DNA from: Collinsella sp. TF05-9AC
GTDB lineage: Bacteria > Actinomycetota > Coriobacteriia > Coriobacteriales > Coriobacteriaceae
Assembly: GCF_003438495.1 (NCBI RefSeq)
Contig: NZ_QSSH01000003.1
Location: 47,370 to 111,369, forward strand
Length of the DNA stretch: 64,000 bases
Direction of reading: 5' to 3'
The notes under the pieces were generated by a model, which did no database searches, was not told where the DNA came from, and saw only the letters and a program-made list of their open reading frames with translations. The translations under genes and the position numbers were made by a program. Shown piece by piece: positions 25,073-32,566 of this stretch (positions within the stretch are counted from its first letter, which is position 1; every line of letters starts with the position of its first letter).

Positions 25073-25955
25073 GCAGACCAGCTCCCTTCAGAGCATCGGT
25101 AAGTGCGGCGCGCGTGTCGTCTGTCATGGGGCACAGCGGCATGCGGTAGTTTGCCTCGATCATACCTATCTGAGCGAGCGCTTCCTTGACGGGGATGGGG
25201 TTGACCTCGCTAAAGAGGGCATTGATGAGCGGCTGGCCGGCAATCTGGATATCGCGGGCACGTGCCACGTCACCGTCCAGATAGGCGCGGCACATGTCAT
25301 GCACAAGCTGCGGCTGAACGCCGGCCCACACGCTGATGGTGCCCGAGGCGCCCAGGCTCATGAGCGGTACGGTAAGGGCATCCTCACCCGAGTACATGCG
25401 GAAGTCGTCGGACAGCAGGTGAGCGATCTTGGCCGCGTAGGCGACGTTGCCCGAGGCTTCCTTAATACCCATGATGTTGGGGTGTGCGGCCAGGCGCTCC
25501 ACATTGCGCTCGCTGATGCCGCAGCCGCAGCGGCCGGGAATGTTGTACAGGATGCAGGGGATGTCCACGGCATCGGCGACGGTCTTAAAGTGCTGATAGA
25601 TACCCTCTTCATTGGACTTGTTGTAGTAGGGGGTAATGAGCAGCAGGCCGTCGGCGCCCAGGCCCTGATAGGTGAGCGACTTGGTGAGCATGGTCTGCGT
25701 GGAGTTGGAGCCCGAACCAGCGATGACGGGGACGCGTCCTGCAACATGCTTGACCACGGCGGCGACGACGGAGTTATCCTCGTCATCAGTCATCGTGGCA
25801 CTCTCACCGGTGGTGCCTAGGGTGAGGATGGCGTCGGTGCCATTTTGCAGGTGGAAATCGATAAGGCGCTCGAGTGCGTCAAAGTCGACACTGCCGTCCT
25901 TTTTAAACGGCGTAACAAGGGCGACGATTGAGCCCTCAAGATTGCGGATGTCCAT
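25065..25955 (-). CDS. dapA: 4-hydroxy-tetrahydrodipicolinate synthase (DapA part of the fused ORF)
   Basis: 296-residue aldolase-class TIM barrel condensing pyruvate with aspartate semialdehyde. Seen: IVALVTPFKKDGSVD, LGTTGESATM, LLITPYYNKSNEEGIYQH, LYNIPGRCG and the Schiff-base Lys block IMGIKEASGN. The ATG at 25955 has AAGGAG about 6 bases before it. It lies in the same open frame as lysA with no stop between, so DapA may be made alone from this internal start, as the C-terminal half of a fusion, or both. Confidence 0.88.
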   Translation of the reverse strand: MDIRNLEGSIVALVTPFKKDGSVDFDALERLIDFHLQNGTDAILTLGTTGESATMTDDEDNSVVAAVVKHVAGRVPVIAGSGSNSTQTMLTKSLTYQGLGADGLLLITPYYNKSNEEGIYQHFKTVADAVDIPCILYNIPGRCGCGISERNVERLAAHPNIMGIKEASGNVAYAAKIAHLLSDDFRMYSGEDALTVPLMSLGASGTISVWAGVQPQLVHDMCRAYLDGDVARARDIQIAGQPLINALFSEVNPIPVKEALAQIGMIEANYRMPLCPMTDDTRAALTDALKGAGLLD

Positions 25956-27374
25956 GTTCTTCTCCTTCGCGTCCGCGATCTGGATGCGCTTATTCCATTG
26001 GGCGGCGACGGCCAGGCGCTCGTCTTGAGCGCGACGGCGAGCACTTTCGGCGCGCGACTTGGCCAGCAGCTCTCGGCCGCTCGGCAACACGTCGAGCGTG
26101 GCAAAATAATCGTCCGGGCGCTCGGCGCGGCGTATGAGGTCGGCCGAGCCATCGGGACGTAGCAGGATCTCGGCGGAGCGCAGCCGTCCGTTGTAGTTGT
26201 AGCCCATGGAGTAGCCATGCGCACCGGTATCGTGAATCACAAGCAGGTCGCCCATGTCGATATGCGGTAACTCGCGATCGATGGCGAACTTGTCGTTGTT
26301 CTCGCACAGATTGCCCGTAATGTCGTACGTGTTTGTGACAGGCGCCGCGGTCTTGTCGGCGCCACCCGGCTGGCCCATCACCGTAATGTGGTGGTAAGCG
26401 CCATACATGGCAGGGCGGATCAGATCGACGGCGCTTGCATCGACACCGATATAGTCCTTGTAGATCTGCTTCTCGTGGATGGCCTTGGTGACCAGGCAGC
26501 CGTAGGGGCCCATCATAAAGCGGCCCATCTCGGTGCAGATGGCCACATCGCCCATACCGGCGGGAACCAGGATCTCGTCGTAGGCCGCGTGCACTCCCTC
26601 GCCGATGGCGTGAATGTCGTTGGCCTGCTGCTCGGGCAGATAGGGGATGCCGACGCCGCCGGACAGATTGATGAAGGCGACATGTGCGCCGGTCTCACGC
26701 TCCAGGCGCACGGCAAGCTCAAAGAGGATGCGCGCGAGCTTGGGGTAGTAGTCGTTGGTGACGGTGTTGCTGGCAAGGAATGCGTGGATGCCAAAGTTTT
26801 CGGCGCCCTTGGCCTTGAGCATGCGGAAGGCCTCGAAGAGTTGCTCGGTGGTCATGCCGTACTTGGAGTCGCCGGGGTTATCCATGATGCCGTTGGAGAG
26901 CTGGAATAGGCCGCCCGGATTAAAGCGGCAGCTGACCGTCTTGGGGACGGGGCCTGCGACGCGCTCAAAGAACTCGATGTGGCTGATGTCGTCGAAGTTG
27001 ACGATGGCGCCCAGCTTGTCGGCGAGCTCAAAGTCCGCTGCCGGCGTGTCGTTGGACGAGAACATGATGTCGTGTCCCGTGATACCCAGCGAACGGGCGA
27101 TCATGAGCTCGGTATAGCTCGAGCAATCGCAGCCGCAGCCGTATTCGTTGAGAATGGAGATGAGCGCCGGGTTGGGATTGGCCTTGACGGCAAAGTATTC
27201 CTTAAAGCCCGGGTTCCATGTGAAGGCGTCGCGCACCTCTTGCATGTTGCGGCGGATGCCCGCCTCGTCGTATAGATGAAACGGCGTGGGGAACTGCTCG
27301 ACGATATGCTCGAGCGTCTCCTTGTCCACAAACGGCTGCTTGGCCGCATACGCTTCATTGGGGGTCAATGCCAT
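25065..27374 (-). CDS. lysA-dapA: LysA-DapA in-frame fusion ORF (diaminopimelate decarboxylase + dihydrodipicolinate synthase)
   Basis: 769-codon frame. Residues 1-430 are LysA: PLP Lys in EYFAVKANPNP, FNPGGLFQLSN, INLSGGVGIPYLPEQ, CTEMGRFMMGPYG, NLCENNDKF with the catalytic Cys, and HDTGAHGYSMGYNYNG. Residues 431-473 are a charged linker (Arg/Ala/Glu-rich). Residues 474-769 are complete DapA. LysA catalyses the last step and DapA the first committed step of lysine synthesis. ATG 27374 follows GAGG, part of a lysine-riboswitch-controlled leader. The operon continues with dapB and dapH. A sequencing error could in principle hide a stop, but both parts read cleanly in one frame. Confidence 0.85.
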   Translation of the reverse strand: MALTPNEAYAAKQPFVDKETLEHIVEQFPTPFHLYDEAGIRRNMQEVRDAFTWNPGFKEYFAVKANPNPALISILNEYGCGCDCSSYTELMIARSLGITGHDIMFSSNDTPAADFELADKLGAIVNFDDISHIEFFERVAGPVPKTVSCRFNPGGLFQLSNGIMDNPGDSKYGMTTEQLFEAFRMLKAKGAENFGIHAFLASNTVTNDYYPKLARILFELAVRLERETGAHVAFINLSGGVGIPYLPEQQANDIHAIGEGVHAAYDEILVPAGMGDVAICTEMGRFMMGPYGCLVTKAIHEKQIYKDYIGVDASAVDLIRPAMYGAYHHITVMGQPGGADKTAAPVTNTYDITGNLCENNDKFAIDRELPHIDMGDLLVIHDTGAHGYSMGYNYNGRLRSAEILLRPDGSADLIRRAERPDDYFATLDVLPSGRELLAKSRAESARRRAQDERLAVAAQWNKRIQIADAKEKNMDIRNLEGSIVALVTPFKKDGSVDFDALERLIDFHLQNGTDAILTLGTTGESATMTDDEDNSVVAAVVKHVAGRVPVIAGSGSNSTQTMLTKSLTYQGLGADGLLLITPYYNKSNEEGIYQHFKTVADAVDIPCILYNIPGRCGCGISERNVERLAAHPNIMGIKEASGNVAYAAKIAHLLSDDFRMYSGEDALTVPLMSLGASGTISVWAGVQPQLVHDMCRAYLDGDVARARDIQIAGQPLINALFSEVNPIPVKEALAQIGMIEANYRMPLCPMTDDTRAALTDALKGAGLLD

Positions 27375-27384
27375 GTCCCGTAAA

Positions 27385-27452
27385 CCTCGCTATCCAGACG
27401 GCGCCATCTGCGCATCGAATCCGCATAGCGTGGACCCCATGTCCGGATAGCG
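27385..27452 (-). promoter_or_regulatory. Expression platform of the lysine riboswitch (alternative pairing over the lysA ribosome site)
   Basis: On the minus strand, GTCTGGATAGCGAGG (27399-27385) carries the lysA ribosome site. It can pair with the aptamer 3' strand CGCTATCCGGAC (27452-27441) or, including the GAGG, with CCACGCTAT (27433-27425). These pairings exclude each other, as expected for translational control. Confidence 0.6.
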
Positions 27453-27605
27453 CTCCCGCATTGCTGCAGACAGTCCTGTGGGTGTTTCCCGCAGGCCCAC
27501 CAGGTTGTTCGTGCCCGAAAAGCCCAGTTCGGCGGGTTTCGCCTCCCCACGGGGTCAAAGCCTGCCGGCTCGCCCGCGGTTCTTCGTGCCCGCGCCTCTA
27601 TCAAG
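27442..27605 (-). promoter_or_regulatory. Lysine riboswitch (L box) aptamer
   Basis: Read on the minus strand, the leader has the L-box landmarks in order: GATAGAGGCGCG (27602-27591), GGGGAGGCG followed by GCCGAA, CTGTC, then GGGAGCGCTATCC closing the P1 stem with GATAG. The spacing, about 160 nt, is normal for this class. It sits upstream of lysA-dapA-dapB-dapH, all lysine genes. Confidence 0.85.
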
Positions 27606-27752
27606 TGGTAACGACCCTACCACGTTGCACTTTAGCAAACAAGAGTATTCGTATATAACGTTTAAAAAATGCAGCAATATGCTGGAAACATGTGTGCCAC
27701 AATCCTGTATCACAATAAGTTGCAACAGATATGCCTCACGAAGGGATCTTCT
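27606..27752. other. Divergent promoter region between the lysine operon and the M20 gene
   Basis: AT-rich compared with the neighbourhood. It must hold the start sites for the lysine riboswitch RNA (minus) and the M20 deacylase (plus). TATATAACG and several A/T runs are present, but I cannot assign -10/-35 pairs with confidence. Confidence 0.4.
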
Positions 27753-28940
27753 ATGACCGAGCTCCAAGAACTCCGTCGCTATCGCCGCGATCTCCATCGC
27801 ATTCCGGAGCTCGATTTCGATCTTCCGCAAACCATTGCCTATATCGAGGGCGTGCTGGCACCGCTCGCTTGCGAGGTGACCCATCCGTGCCCCAGCTGCG
27901 TTTGCGCTTTCTTTGATGTTGGCGTTGGTGCCGCGCATGCCACGGCGATTCGCGCCGATATGGACGCGTTGTCCATTGTCGAGGCAACAGGGGCAGCGTT
28001 CGCCTCGACAAATCCCGACAAGATGCACGCTTGCGGACATGACGGACACATGGCTATGGCACTTGCCGCCGCGACGTATGTCGACCGTACGATTCGCGAA
28101 CAGCCGGCCGCCATGAGGCGAAACGTGCTCTTTGTGTTCCAGCCGGCCGAGGAAACGACCGGTGGTGCCAAGATGGTATGCGAGAGCGGCGTGTTCGAAT
28201 GCTACGGGGTCGACCGCATTTTTGGCTTTCACGTGTGGCCCGATCTGCCTGCCGGCACGTTGGCGAGCTGTTCCGGCCCGCTGCTGGCGCGTTCGAGCGA
28301 AACGCATATCCATATTCACGGTACGAGCATCCATATTGCTAAGACTTATGGCGTGCCGGTTGAGGAGTCGCACGATGCCGCGTTGGCGGCAGCGAAGTTT
28401 TTGGTTGCCGAGCGCGGGCTGATGGACGAGCTGGGCACCGACGAGCCCTGTATCGGCAAGTTTGGTCTGCTGCAGGCCGGTACCGTCTGCAACGCGGTGG
28501 CGGGGGAGGCCCATGTTGCCGGCAGCCTGCGTGTGTTTACGGACGACATGTTCGACCGTGCGCGTGAGGGCGTGCGCCGCGTGCTTGATGAGGCATGCGC
28601 CGCAACGGGCTGCACATATGACCTCGATTTTGCCGAGGGCTATCCGCCGGTCGATAACGATCCCGAGCTATTTGCCAATGTCGCGCCTGCCTTGCCCGAG
28701 CTGCAGCTCGTGGATGAGCCTTTGCTGATTGCCGAGGACTTCGCCTTTTACCAGCGCCATCTGCCGGGCGTGTTCTTCTTGCTGGGCACGGGCGTTCCTG
28801 TCAGTCAGGATAATCCGAGCGACGCCGAGGGCTGCCCCGCCTATTCCACGAGTGCCCTGCATACTGATACCATGCTCTTTGACGAGGAAATCCTGCTCAA
28901 AGGCCTCGATGTCTACAAACGATTGCTTTTGCTTGGTTAA
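27753..28940 (+). CDS. M20-family amidohydrolase, candidate N-acetyl-diaminopimelate deacetylase
   Basis: 395-aa M20D metallopeptidase. Seen: RRDLHRIPELDFDLP, AIRADMDALSIVE, metal-site HACGHDGHMAMAL, QPAEETTGGAKMV with the catalytic Glu pair, FGFHVWPDLPAG and a lid domain. No signal peptide. Family members remove N-acyl groups from amino acids (hippurate, N-acetyl-DAP). It is divergent from the lysine operon, which contains dapH, so it may be the deacetylase that completes the acetylase route; this is inference from context. ATG 27753 has AAGGGA; the frame extends upstream without a ribosome site. Confidence 0.8.
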   Translation: MTELQELRRYRRDLHRIPELDFDLPQTIAYIEGVLAPLACEVTHPCPSCVCAFFDVGVGAAHATAIRADMDALSIVEATGAAFASTNPDKMHACGHDGHMAMALAAATYVDRTIREQPAAMRRNVLFVFQPAEETTGGAKMVCESGVFECYGVDRIFGFHVWPDLPAGTLASCSGPLLARSSETHIHIHGTSIHIAKTYGVPVEESHDAALAAAKFLVAERGLMDELGTDEPCIGKFGLLQAGTVCNAVAGEAHVAGSLRVFTDDMFDRAREGVRRVLDEACAATGCTYDLDFAEGYPPVDNDPELFANVAPALPELQLVDEPLLIAEDFAFYQRHLPGVFFLLGTGVPVSQDNPSDAEGCPAYSTSALHTDTMLFDEEILLKGLDVYKRLLLLG

Positions 28941-28952
28941 TTGACGTGGACG

Positions 28953-29033
28953 TTTGTTCTCGAAAATACGAACAAATGCACGCTATAATAGGGATGTAAC
29001 TCTATAGAAACGCTTGACGTTATTAACGTAAGG
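28953..29033 (+). promoter_or_regulatory. higBA promoter and operator palindromes
   Basis: A consensus TATAAT lies at 28984-28989. TTTGTTC (28953-28959) and GAACAAA (28970-28976) form an inverted repeat upstream. A perfect 13-base palindrome, ACGTTATTAACGT (29017-29029), lies between the -10 box and the toxin start, where a HigA autorepressor would bind. Confidence 0.65.
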
Positions 29034-29040
29034 CGATACT

Positions 29041-29322
29041 ATGATTGCATCATATAAAGATGAAGACACTGAACGCTTTGCAATGGGTGTGCGGATTAGG
29101 AAGTTCATTCCTTTTGAGCGGGTCGCCTTGAGGAAGATTCGCCAACTGCAGATCTGCGCTTCGCTTGATGATCTTCGCGTTCCGCCAGGCAATCGTCTTG
29201 AAGCGTTGAAGGGCGATCGCGCCGGTCAATATAGTATCCGTGTCAATGAGCGCTATCGGGTCTGTTTTGAGTGGAGACAGGGGATGGCTTGGAATGCTGA
29301 AATCGTCGATTATCACAAGTGA
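29041..29322 (+). CDS. higB: HigB-type toxin (RelE superfamily mRNA interferase)
   Basis: 93-aa toxin of a type II toxin-antitoxin pair. Seen: the HigB pattern IASYKDEDTERFA, LRKIRQLQICASLDDLRVPPGNRLEALKGDRAGQYSIRVNERYR in family order, and the end WNAEIVDYHK. Members cleave mRNA on the ribosome. Toxin precedes antitoxin, which is the HigBA order. It overlaps the antitoxin by 29 bases. Base composition is more AT-rich than the flanking genes, suggesting acquisition. Confidence 0.9.
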   Translation: MIASYKDEDTERFAMGVRIRKFIPFERVALRKIRQLQICASLDDLRVPPGNRLEALKGDRAGQYSIRVNERYRVCFEWRQGMAWNAEIVDYHK

Positions 29323-29635
29323 CAAAACTGATGCTGGCTTGTTGTCGCCGGTGGCCCCCGGCGAGCTTCTCAAAGAGGAATTTCTTGTCCCTATGGGTAT
29401 TTCTCAATATCGCCTTGCTAAGGAGACCGGGATTCCGGCTCAGCGTATTGGGCAGATTATTTTGGGAAGGCGTCGTGTTACGGCTGACACCGATCTTCGT
29501 CTTTGCCGCTACTTTGGCCTGACGGATGGCTATTGGCTTCGAGCCCAGATCGCGTTTGACCTCGAGGCAGAGAAGAGGCGCATCGAACCGGAACTGGATA
29601 AGATCGTTCCCGTTCAGCAGGTCGTTGCGTTGTAG
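29294..29635 (+). CDS. higA: HigA-type antitoxin (XRE helix-turn-helix)
   Basis: 113-aa antitoxin with N-terminal SPVAPGELLKEEFLVPMGIS, the recognition region YRLAKETGIPAQRIGQIILGRRRVTADTDLRLCRYFG and a YWLRAQIAFDLE end, all typical of HigA. It neutralises HigB and represses the operon. Start ATG 29294 lies within higB and has GGGATGG upstream; the frame extends further without support. The palindrome at 29017-29029 is its probable operator. Confidence 0.88.
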   Translation: MLKSSIITSDKTDAGLLSPVAPGELLKEEFLVPMGISQYRLAKETGIPAQRIGQIILGRRRVTADTDLRLCRYFGLTDGYWLRAQIAFDLEAEKRRIEPELDKIVPVQQVVAL

Positions 29636-29664
29636 CGCTCAAAGATGTTGAGGTTGGAGTGACG

Positions 29665-29988
29665 ATGGAACGACGCCGACAGTCTGTCGTATATAGTCCT
29701 GGTGGGTGCGGATGCGGCTTGCTGCTGCTCCCGGTTATTGCTGTGAGCATTGGCGTGATGTTTGCGCTTGCTGGACTGGCGGCAGCGGCACTTGTGCTGT
29801 TGATTGTGGCCATTGGCGTGACGATTTGGCTCTGCCGCAATCGCGAGCAACGCCGTGCCGACGGTAACACCAATGTCGGATGGGTCTTCTTTCTGATCAT
29901 TGCGTACCTGCTGAGTGTCAGCTACCTGGTGTTCTTTGTCCTGTTGATGATCAGCGCCTTTACCGGGGAATCCGTCACGGTGGGTTGA
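29665..29988 (+). CDS. Small membrane protein, unknown function
   Basis: 107 aa. Seen: a basic start (MERRRQSVVYS), a Gly/Cys-rich patch (PGGCGCGLLLLP), a long hydrophobic region forming one or two helices, a basic loop (CRNREQRRADG) and a further hydrophobic region. Predicted topology is three or four membrane segments with both ends possibly cytosolic. ATG 29665 is preceded by GGTTGGAG. It lies 29 bases after higA. No family recognised. Confidence 0.65.
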   Translation: MERRRQSVVYSPGGCGCGLLLLPVIAVSIGVMFALAGLAAAALVLLIVAIGVTIWLCRNREQRRADGNTNVGWVFFLIIAYLLSVSYLVFFVLLMISAFTGESVTVG

Positions 29989-30093
29989 TGCGCTGCCAGC
30001 AGACGGTCGCGCAAAGTGCGTTTGCTCGGCGTTTGGATAACTGCGTTGGCCGTTTACCGCAGTCTTAGCTCTCAGCTAATGAATTCAAGTTTA

Positions 30094-30147
30094 ATCCTTC
30101 CTACGATGTGCTGTGTGCCGGCGCGGTGGCCGGATCGTAGGAAGGAT
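30094..30147 (+). promoter_or_regulatory. Leader hairpin that hides the ribosome site of the next gene
   Basis: ATCCTTCCTACGAT (30094-30107) and ATCGTAGGAAGGAT (30134-30147) are a perfect 14-bp inverted repeat with a 26-base loop. The right arm contains AGGAAGG, the ribosome site for the gene starting at 30153. In RNA the stem would block initiation. Confidence 0.75.
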
Positions 30148-30152
30148 GCATA

Positions 30153-30596
30153 ATGGCAAAAGAGGGAAAGAAGTCGATTGGCAAGATTGTCCTAGGCGTC
30201 ATCGTGGTGCTGGTTATTGCCGGTGCCGTGGGCTCTATGGGCGGCAACTCAACCGATTCGTCTGCGAACGATTCGGCAAAACCTGCCGAGACGACACAGC
30301 AGGCTGAGGAGCAAAAAGAACCGCAAGAACCGTATACCATTGCTGACGAGGCTGAAGACGCCTCCAATCAGTTTGCCTATAAGATCACGGGTACGCTGAC
30401 CAATAACACAGACAAGGAAAAGAGCTACATTCAGATTGAGTATGTTCTGTATGATGCTGATGGCAACCAGGTTGGAACGGCTCTTGCAAACACCAATCAT
30501 CTGAAGGCGGGCGGCTCCTGGAAGTTCGAGGCGCTGGGCACGGTGTCTCCCGATCAGGTCGCCAGTTGGGAACGCTCGGACGTGAGCGGTTTCTAG
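30153..30596 (+). CDS. Membrane-anchored FxLYD-type domain protein
   Basis: 147 aa. Seen: a Lys-rich start, a single hydrophobic N-terminal segment (IVLGVIVVLVIAGAVGSMGG) acting as anchor or uncleaved signal, a Ser/Glu/Gln-rich spacer, and a C-terminal beta-sandwich domain (YKITGTLTNNTDKEKSYIQIEYVLYD, HLKAGGSWKFEA) of the FxLYD extracellular type. No lipobox Cys. Probably exposed on the cell surface. The 14-bp stem covering its ribosome site predicts translational control. Confidence 0.75.
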   Translation: MAKEGKKSIGKIVLGVIVVLVIAGAVGSMGGNSTDSSANDSAKPAETTQQAEEQKEPQEPYTIADEAEDASNQFAYKITGTLTNNTDKEKSYIQIEYVLYDADGNQVGTALANTNHLKAGGSWKFEALGTVSPDQVASWERSDVSGF

Positions 30597-30628
30597 CATG
30601 TTGCATGCACTGGGGGAGGTGAGGCCGT

Positions 30629-31051
30629 ATGCCCGATAAAAAGCTGACTGAGGAGCTGCTCAATGAGCTTCTCGATGCGCCAAGCATTGATGGTTATATC
30701 AAAGAGCACGACTTTGCCGCCCCGTCGCTTTCGGAGTATCTGAAACAGCTTTTGGAAGAAAAGGGGCTGGAGCGTTCGCGAGTGGTGCGCATGGCCGACC
30801 TCAACGAGACGTTTGGCTATCAGATCTTTACCGGTGCGCGGCATCCGAGCCGCAATAAGGTGCTGCAGATTGCCTTTGCGATGGCACTGACGCTCAAAGA
30901 GACCAACCGTGCGCTGACGGCTGCCGGGGTAAGCGTCCTTAACTGCAAGGACCGCCGCGATGCGATTATCATCTTTTGTATCGATCGCGGGTGCAGCCTC
31001 CAAAAGGTCAACGAGGAGCTGTATCGCTTTGGCGAGGAGACGGTGAGTTAG
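30629..31051 (+). CDS. HTH-like regulator paired with a Ser/Thr kinase
   Basis: 140 aa, soluble. The central region (PSLSEYLKQLLEEKGLERSRVVRMADLNETFGYQIFTGARHPSRNKVLQIAFAMAL) follows the XRE-like helix-turn-helix pattern but with a long first turn. The C-terminal part (CKDRRDAIIIFCIDRGCSLQKVNEELYRFG) is predicted helical. ATG 30629 has GGGGGAGG. The next gene downstream on the same strand is a Ser/Thr kinase, so the two may form a signalling pair, the kinase modifying this regulator. No closer function can be assigned. Confidence 0.72.
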   Translation: MPDKKLTEELLNELLDAPSIDGYIKEHDFAAPSLSEYLKQLLEEKGLERSRVVRMADLNETFGYQIFTGARHPSRNKVLQIAFAMALTLKETNRALTAAGVSVLNCKDRRDAIIIFCIDRGCSLQKVNEELYRFGEETVS

Positions 31052-31137
31052 CGGCTGATATCTGAGCCGGCGGAGCTGTCGAACAGCGATGCAAACGAAC
31101 GGGGCGCGGATGCCATGGGGTGTCTGCGCCCTGCGCT

Positions 31138-32529
31138 ATGATGGAGGCTATGGATACTCAGACCCCAACATATTTCGATGACGAGCTGACCGCAGCGCTT
31201 GTCGAGCACCTGGTGTCGCTCGATCGCGACGACAGCTATCGCGTGGAGCGTGTACTTAAGCGCTCGTCCGTTGAAGCAACCGAGCTCGTGTACTTTGAAG
31301 GAACCGGCGGTGGTTCGCTCGGCCCCTTTGTCCGTAAACGCATCGATGCTTCGGCTCAAATCGGCGGGGCATACGAGCGTCTGTTTGCCGCTCAGCGGGC
31401 AGGCAGGCGTTTTGAGCACCTGCCCAGAATCGTCGATTGTCGTCGTGTGGGCGACGAGCTCAACGTGGTTATGGAATACATCGAAGGGGAGACGCTCGGG
31501 GCGCTGGTGGACCGTCTGGGAGCCACCCCCGATTATGCGCGTGAATTGTATCCTGCCCTATGCGATGCCGTGGGCGAGCTCCACGCCGGTTTTGCAATAG
31601 CGGGGGAGACGTCGGCGCCGGTGATCCATCGCGACCTCAAGCCGTCGAATATCATCGTGACAGGTGCCAACTATACGCCTGATGACGGCCTGACATTTTC
31701 ATCGCTGGTGATTATCGACTTGGGGATCGCGCGCGTATGGCGCGATGGCGCCGATGCCGACACCGTCAAGTTTGGCACGCGACCCTATGCGCCGCCCGAG
31801 CAGTATGGGTTTGGGCAGACGAGTGTGCGCAGCGACGTGTACGCGCTGGGCGCCCTGTTGTTCTTCTGCTTGACGGGAGTCGACCCTAAACCAGGGCTCG
31901 ACATGCGCGAGCAATGCGAGGCGCGCGGTATTCCCACTCCACTTTCCGATGCCGTCTGCATGTCGATGGCGCTCGATCCGGCCAAGCGTTTTGCGAGTGC
32001 GGAAGCATTGGGACGGGCGACGCGCGCGGCATACGATCTGAGTCGCCCCGTGCGGCCTCCTGCGCCTGCGCCTGTCCGTACTCCAGACTCGGAGACAGTG
32101 TTGGCGTCCCAAGGGCTCCAGAAACCCGCAGGGCTTCCTAGGCCTGCCGCCTCCACCGCATGCGGTCTGCTCTCTCGCGTTCCGGAGTCTCTGGGGCGCA
32201 TTTGGAATACGCTCATCTGCTTCTCGCTGCTTGTGTTCTTTGCCGGAAGTCACTTTGCCGTCTTTCACCCCACGGGAGCAAACCAAAGCTACCCGACGTG
32301 GCTTCTCATAATCGAGTATTTTTTCTTTGTCGATGGCCTTATGGTGCTTATGCATTTTGCGCTGTTCGACAAGCGTCGTCTTCGTCGGCGATTCGCACTG
32401 CTCGACAGCTATCGCGGCAAGAAACTCGCGAAACTCTGGCTCAAGGCATTGGGTGTGCTGCTCCTATGCATGATCGTCATAGTCGCGGTTGCCAATGCGA
32501 CCGGCGTCGTCGATACCTCCGCTACCTAA
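31138..32529 (+). CDS. Membrane-linked Hanks-type Ser/Thr protein kinase
   Basis: About 463 aa. Kinase domain to about residue 310: Gly-rich GTGGGSLGPFVRKR, catalytic HRDLKPSNI, IIDLGIAR (DLG for DFG), GTRPYAPPEQYG and RSDVYALG. A Pro-rich linker follows, then two C-terminal hydrophobic segments and a basic loop (KRRLRRRFALLDSYRGKK) between the last ones. No PASTA repeats. The start is uncertain: ATGs at 31138, 31141 and 31150 all lack well-spaced ribosome sites. It follows the HTH protein by 86 bases and ends at a bidirectional terminator. Confidence 0.85.
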   Translation: MMEAMDTQTPTYFDDELTAALVEHLVSLDRDDSYRVERVLKRSSVEATELVYFEGTGGGSLGPFVRKRIDASAQIGGAYERLFAAQRAGRRFEHLPRIVDCRRVGDELNVVMEYIEGETLGALVDRLGATPDYARELYPALCDAVGELHAGFAIAGETSAPVIHRDLKPSNIIVTGANYTPDDGLTFSSLVIIDLGIARVWRDGADADTVKFGTRPYAPPEQYGFGQTSVRSDVYALGALLFFCLTGVDPKPGLDMREQCEARGIPTPLSDAVCMSMALDPAKRFASAEALGRATRAAYDLSRPVRPPAPAPVRTPDSETVLASQGLQKPAGLPRPAASTACGLLSRVPESLGRIWNTLICFSLLVFFAGSHFAVFHPTGANQSYPTWLLIIEYFFFVDGLMVLMHFALFDKRRLRRRFALLDSYRGKKLAKLWLKALGVLLLCMIVIVAVANATGVVDTSAT

Positions 32530-32533
32530 AAGA

Positions 32534-32556
32534 AAAGGGCCCCATTGGGGCCCTTT
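32534..32556. terminator. Bidirectional intrinsic terminator
   Basis: AAAGGGCCCC (32534-32543), loop ATT, GGGGCCCTTT (32547-32556). It sits between the convergent kinase and coiled-coil protein genes. Confidence 0.85.
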
Positions 32557-32566
32557 GCAGTTGCAC

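Noticed and set aside
25940..25970. Frameshift or missed stop between lysA and dapA
   Set aside because: Both halves read in one frame without any loss of family sequence, and the linker has normal codon use; kept as a fusion, with the internal start noted.
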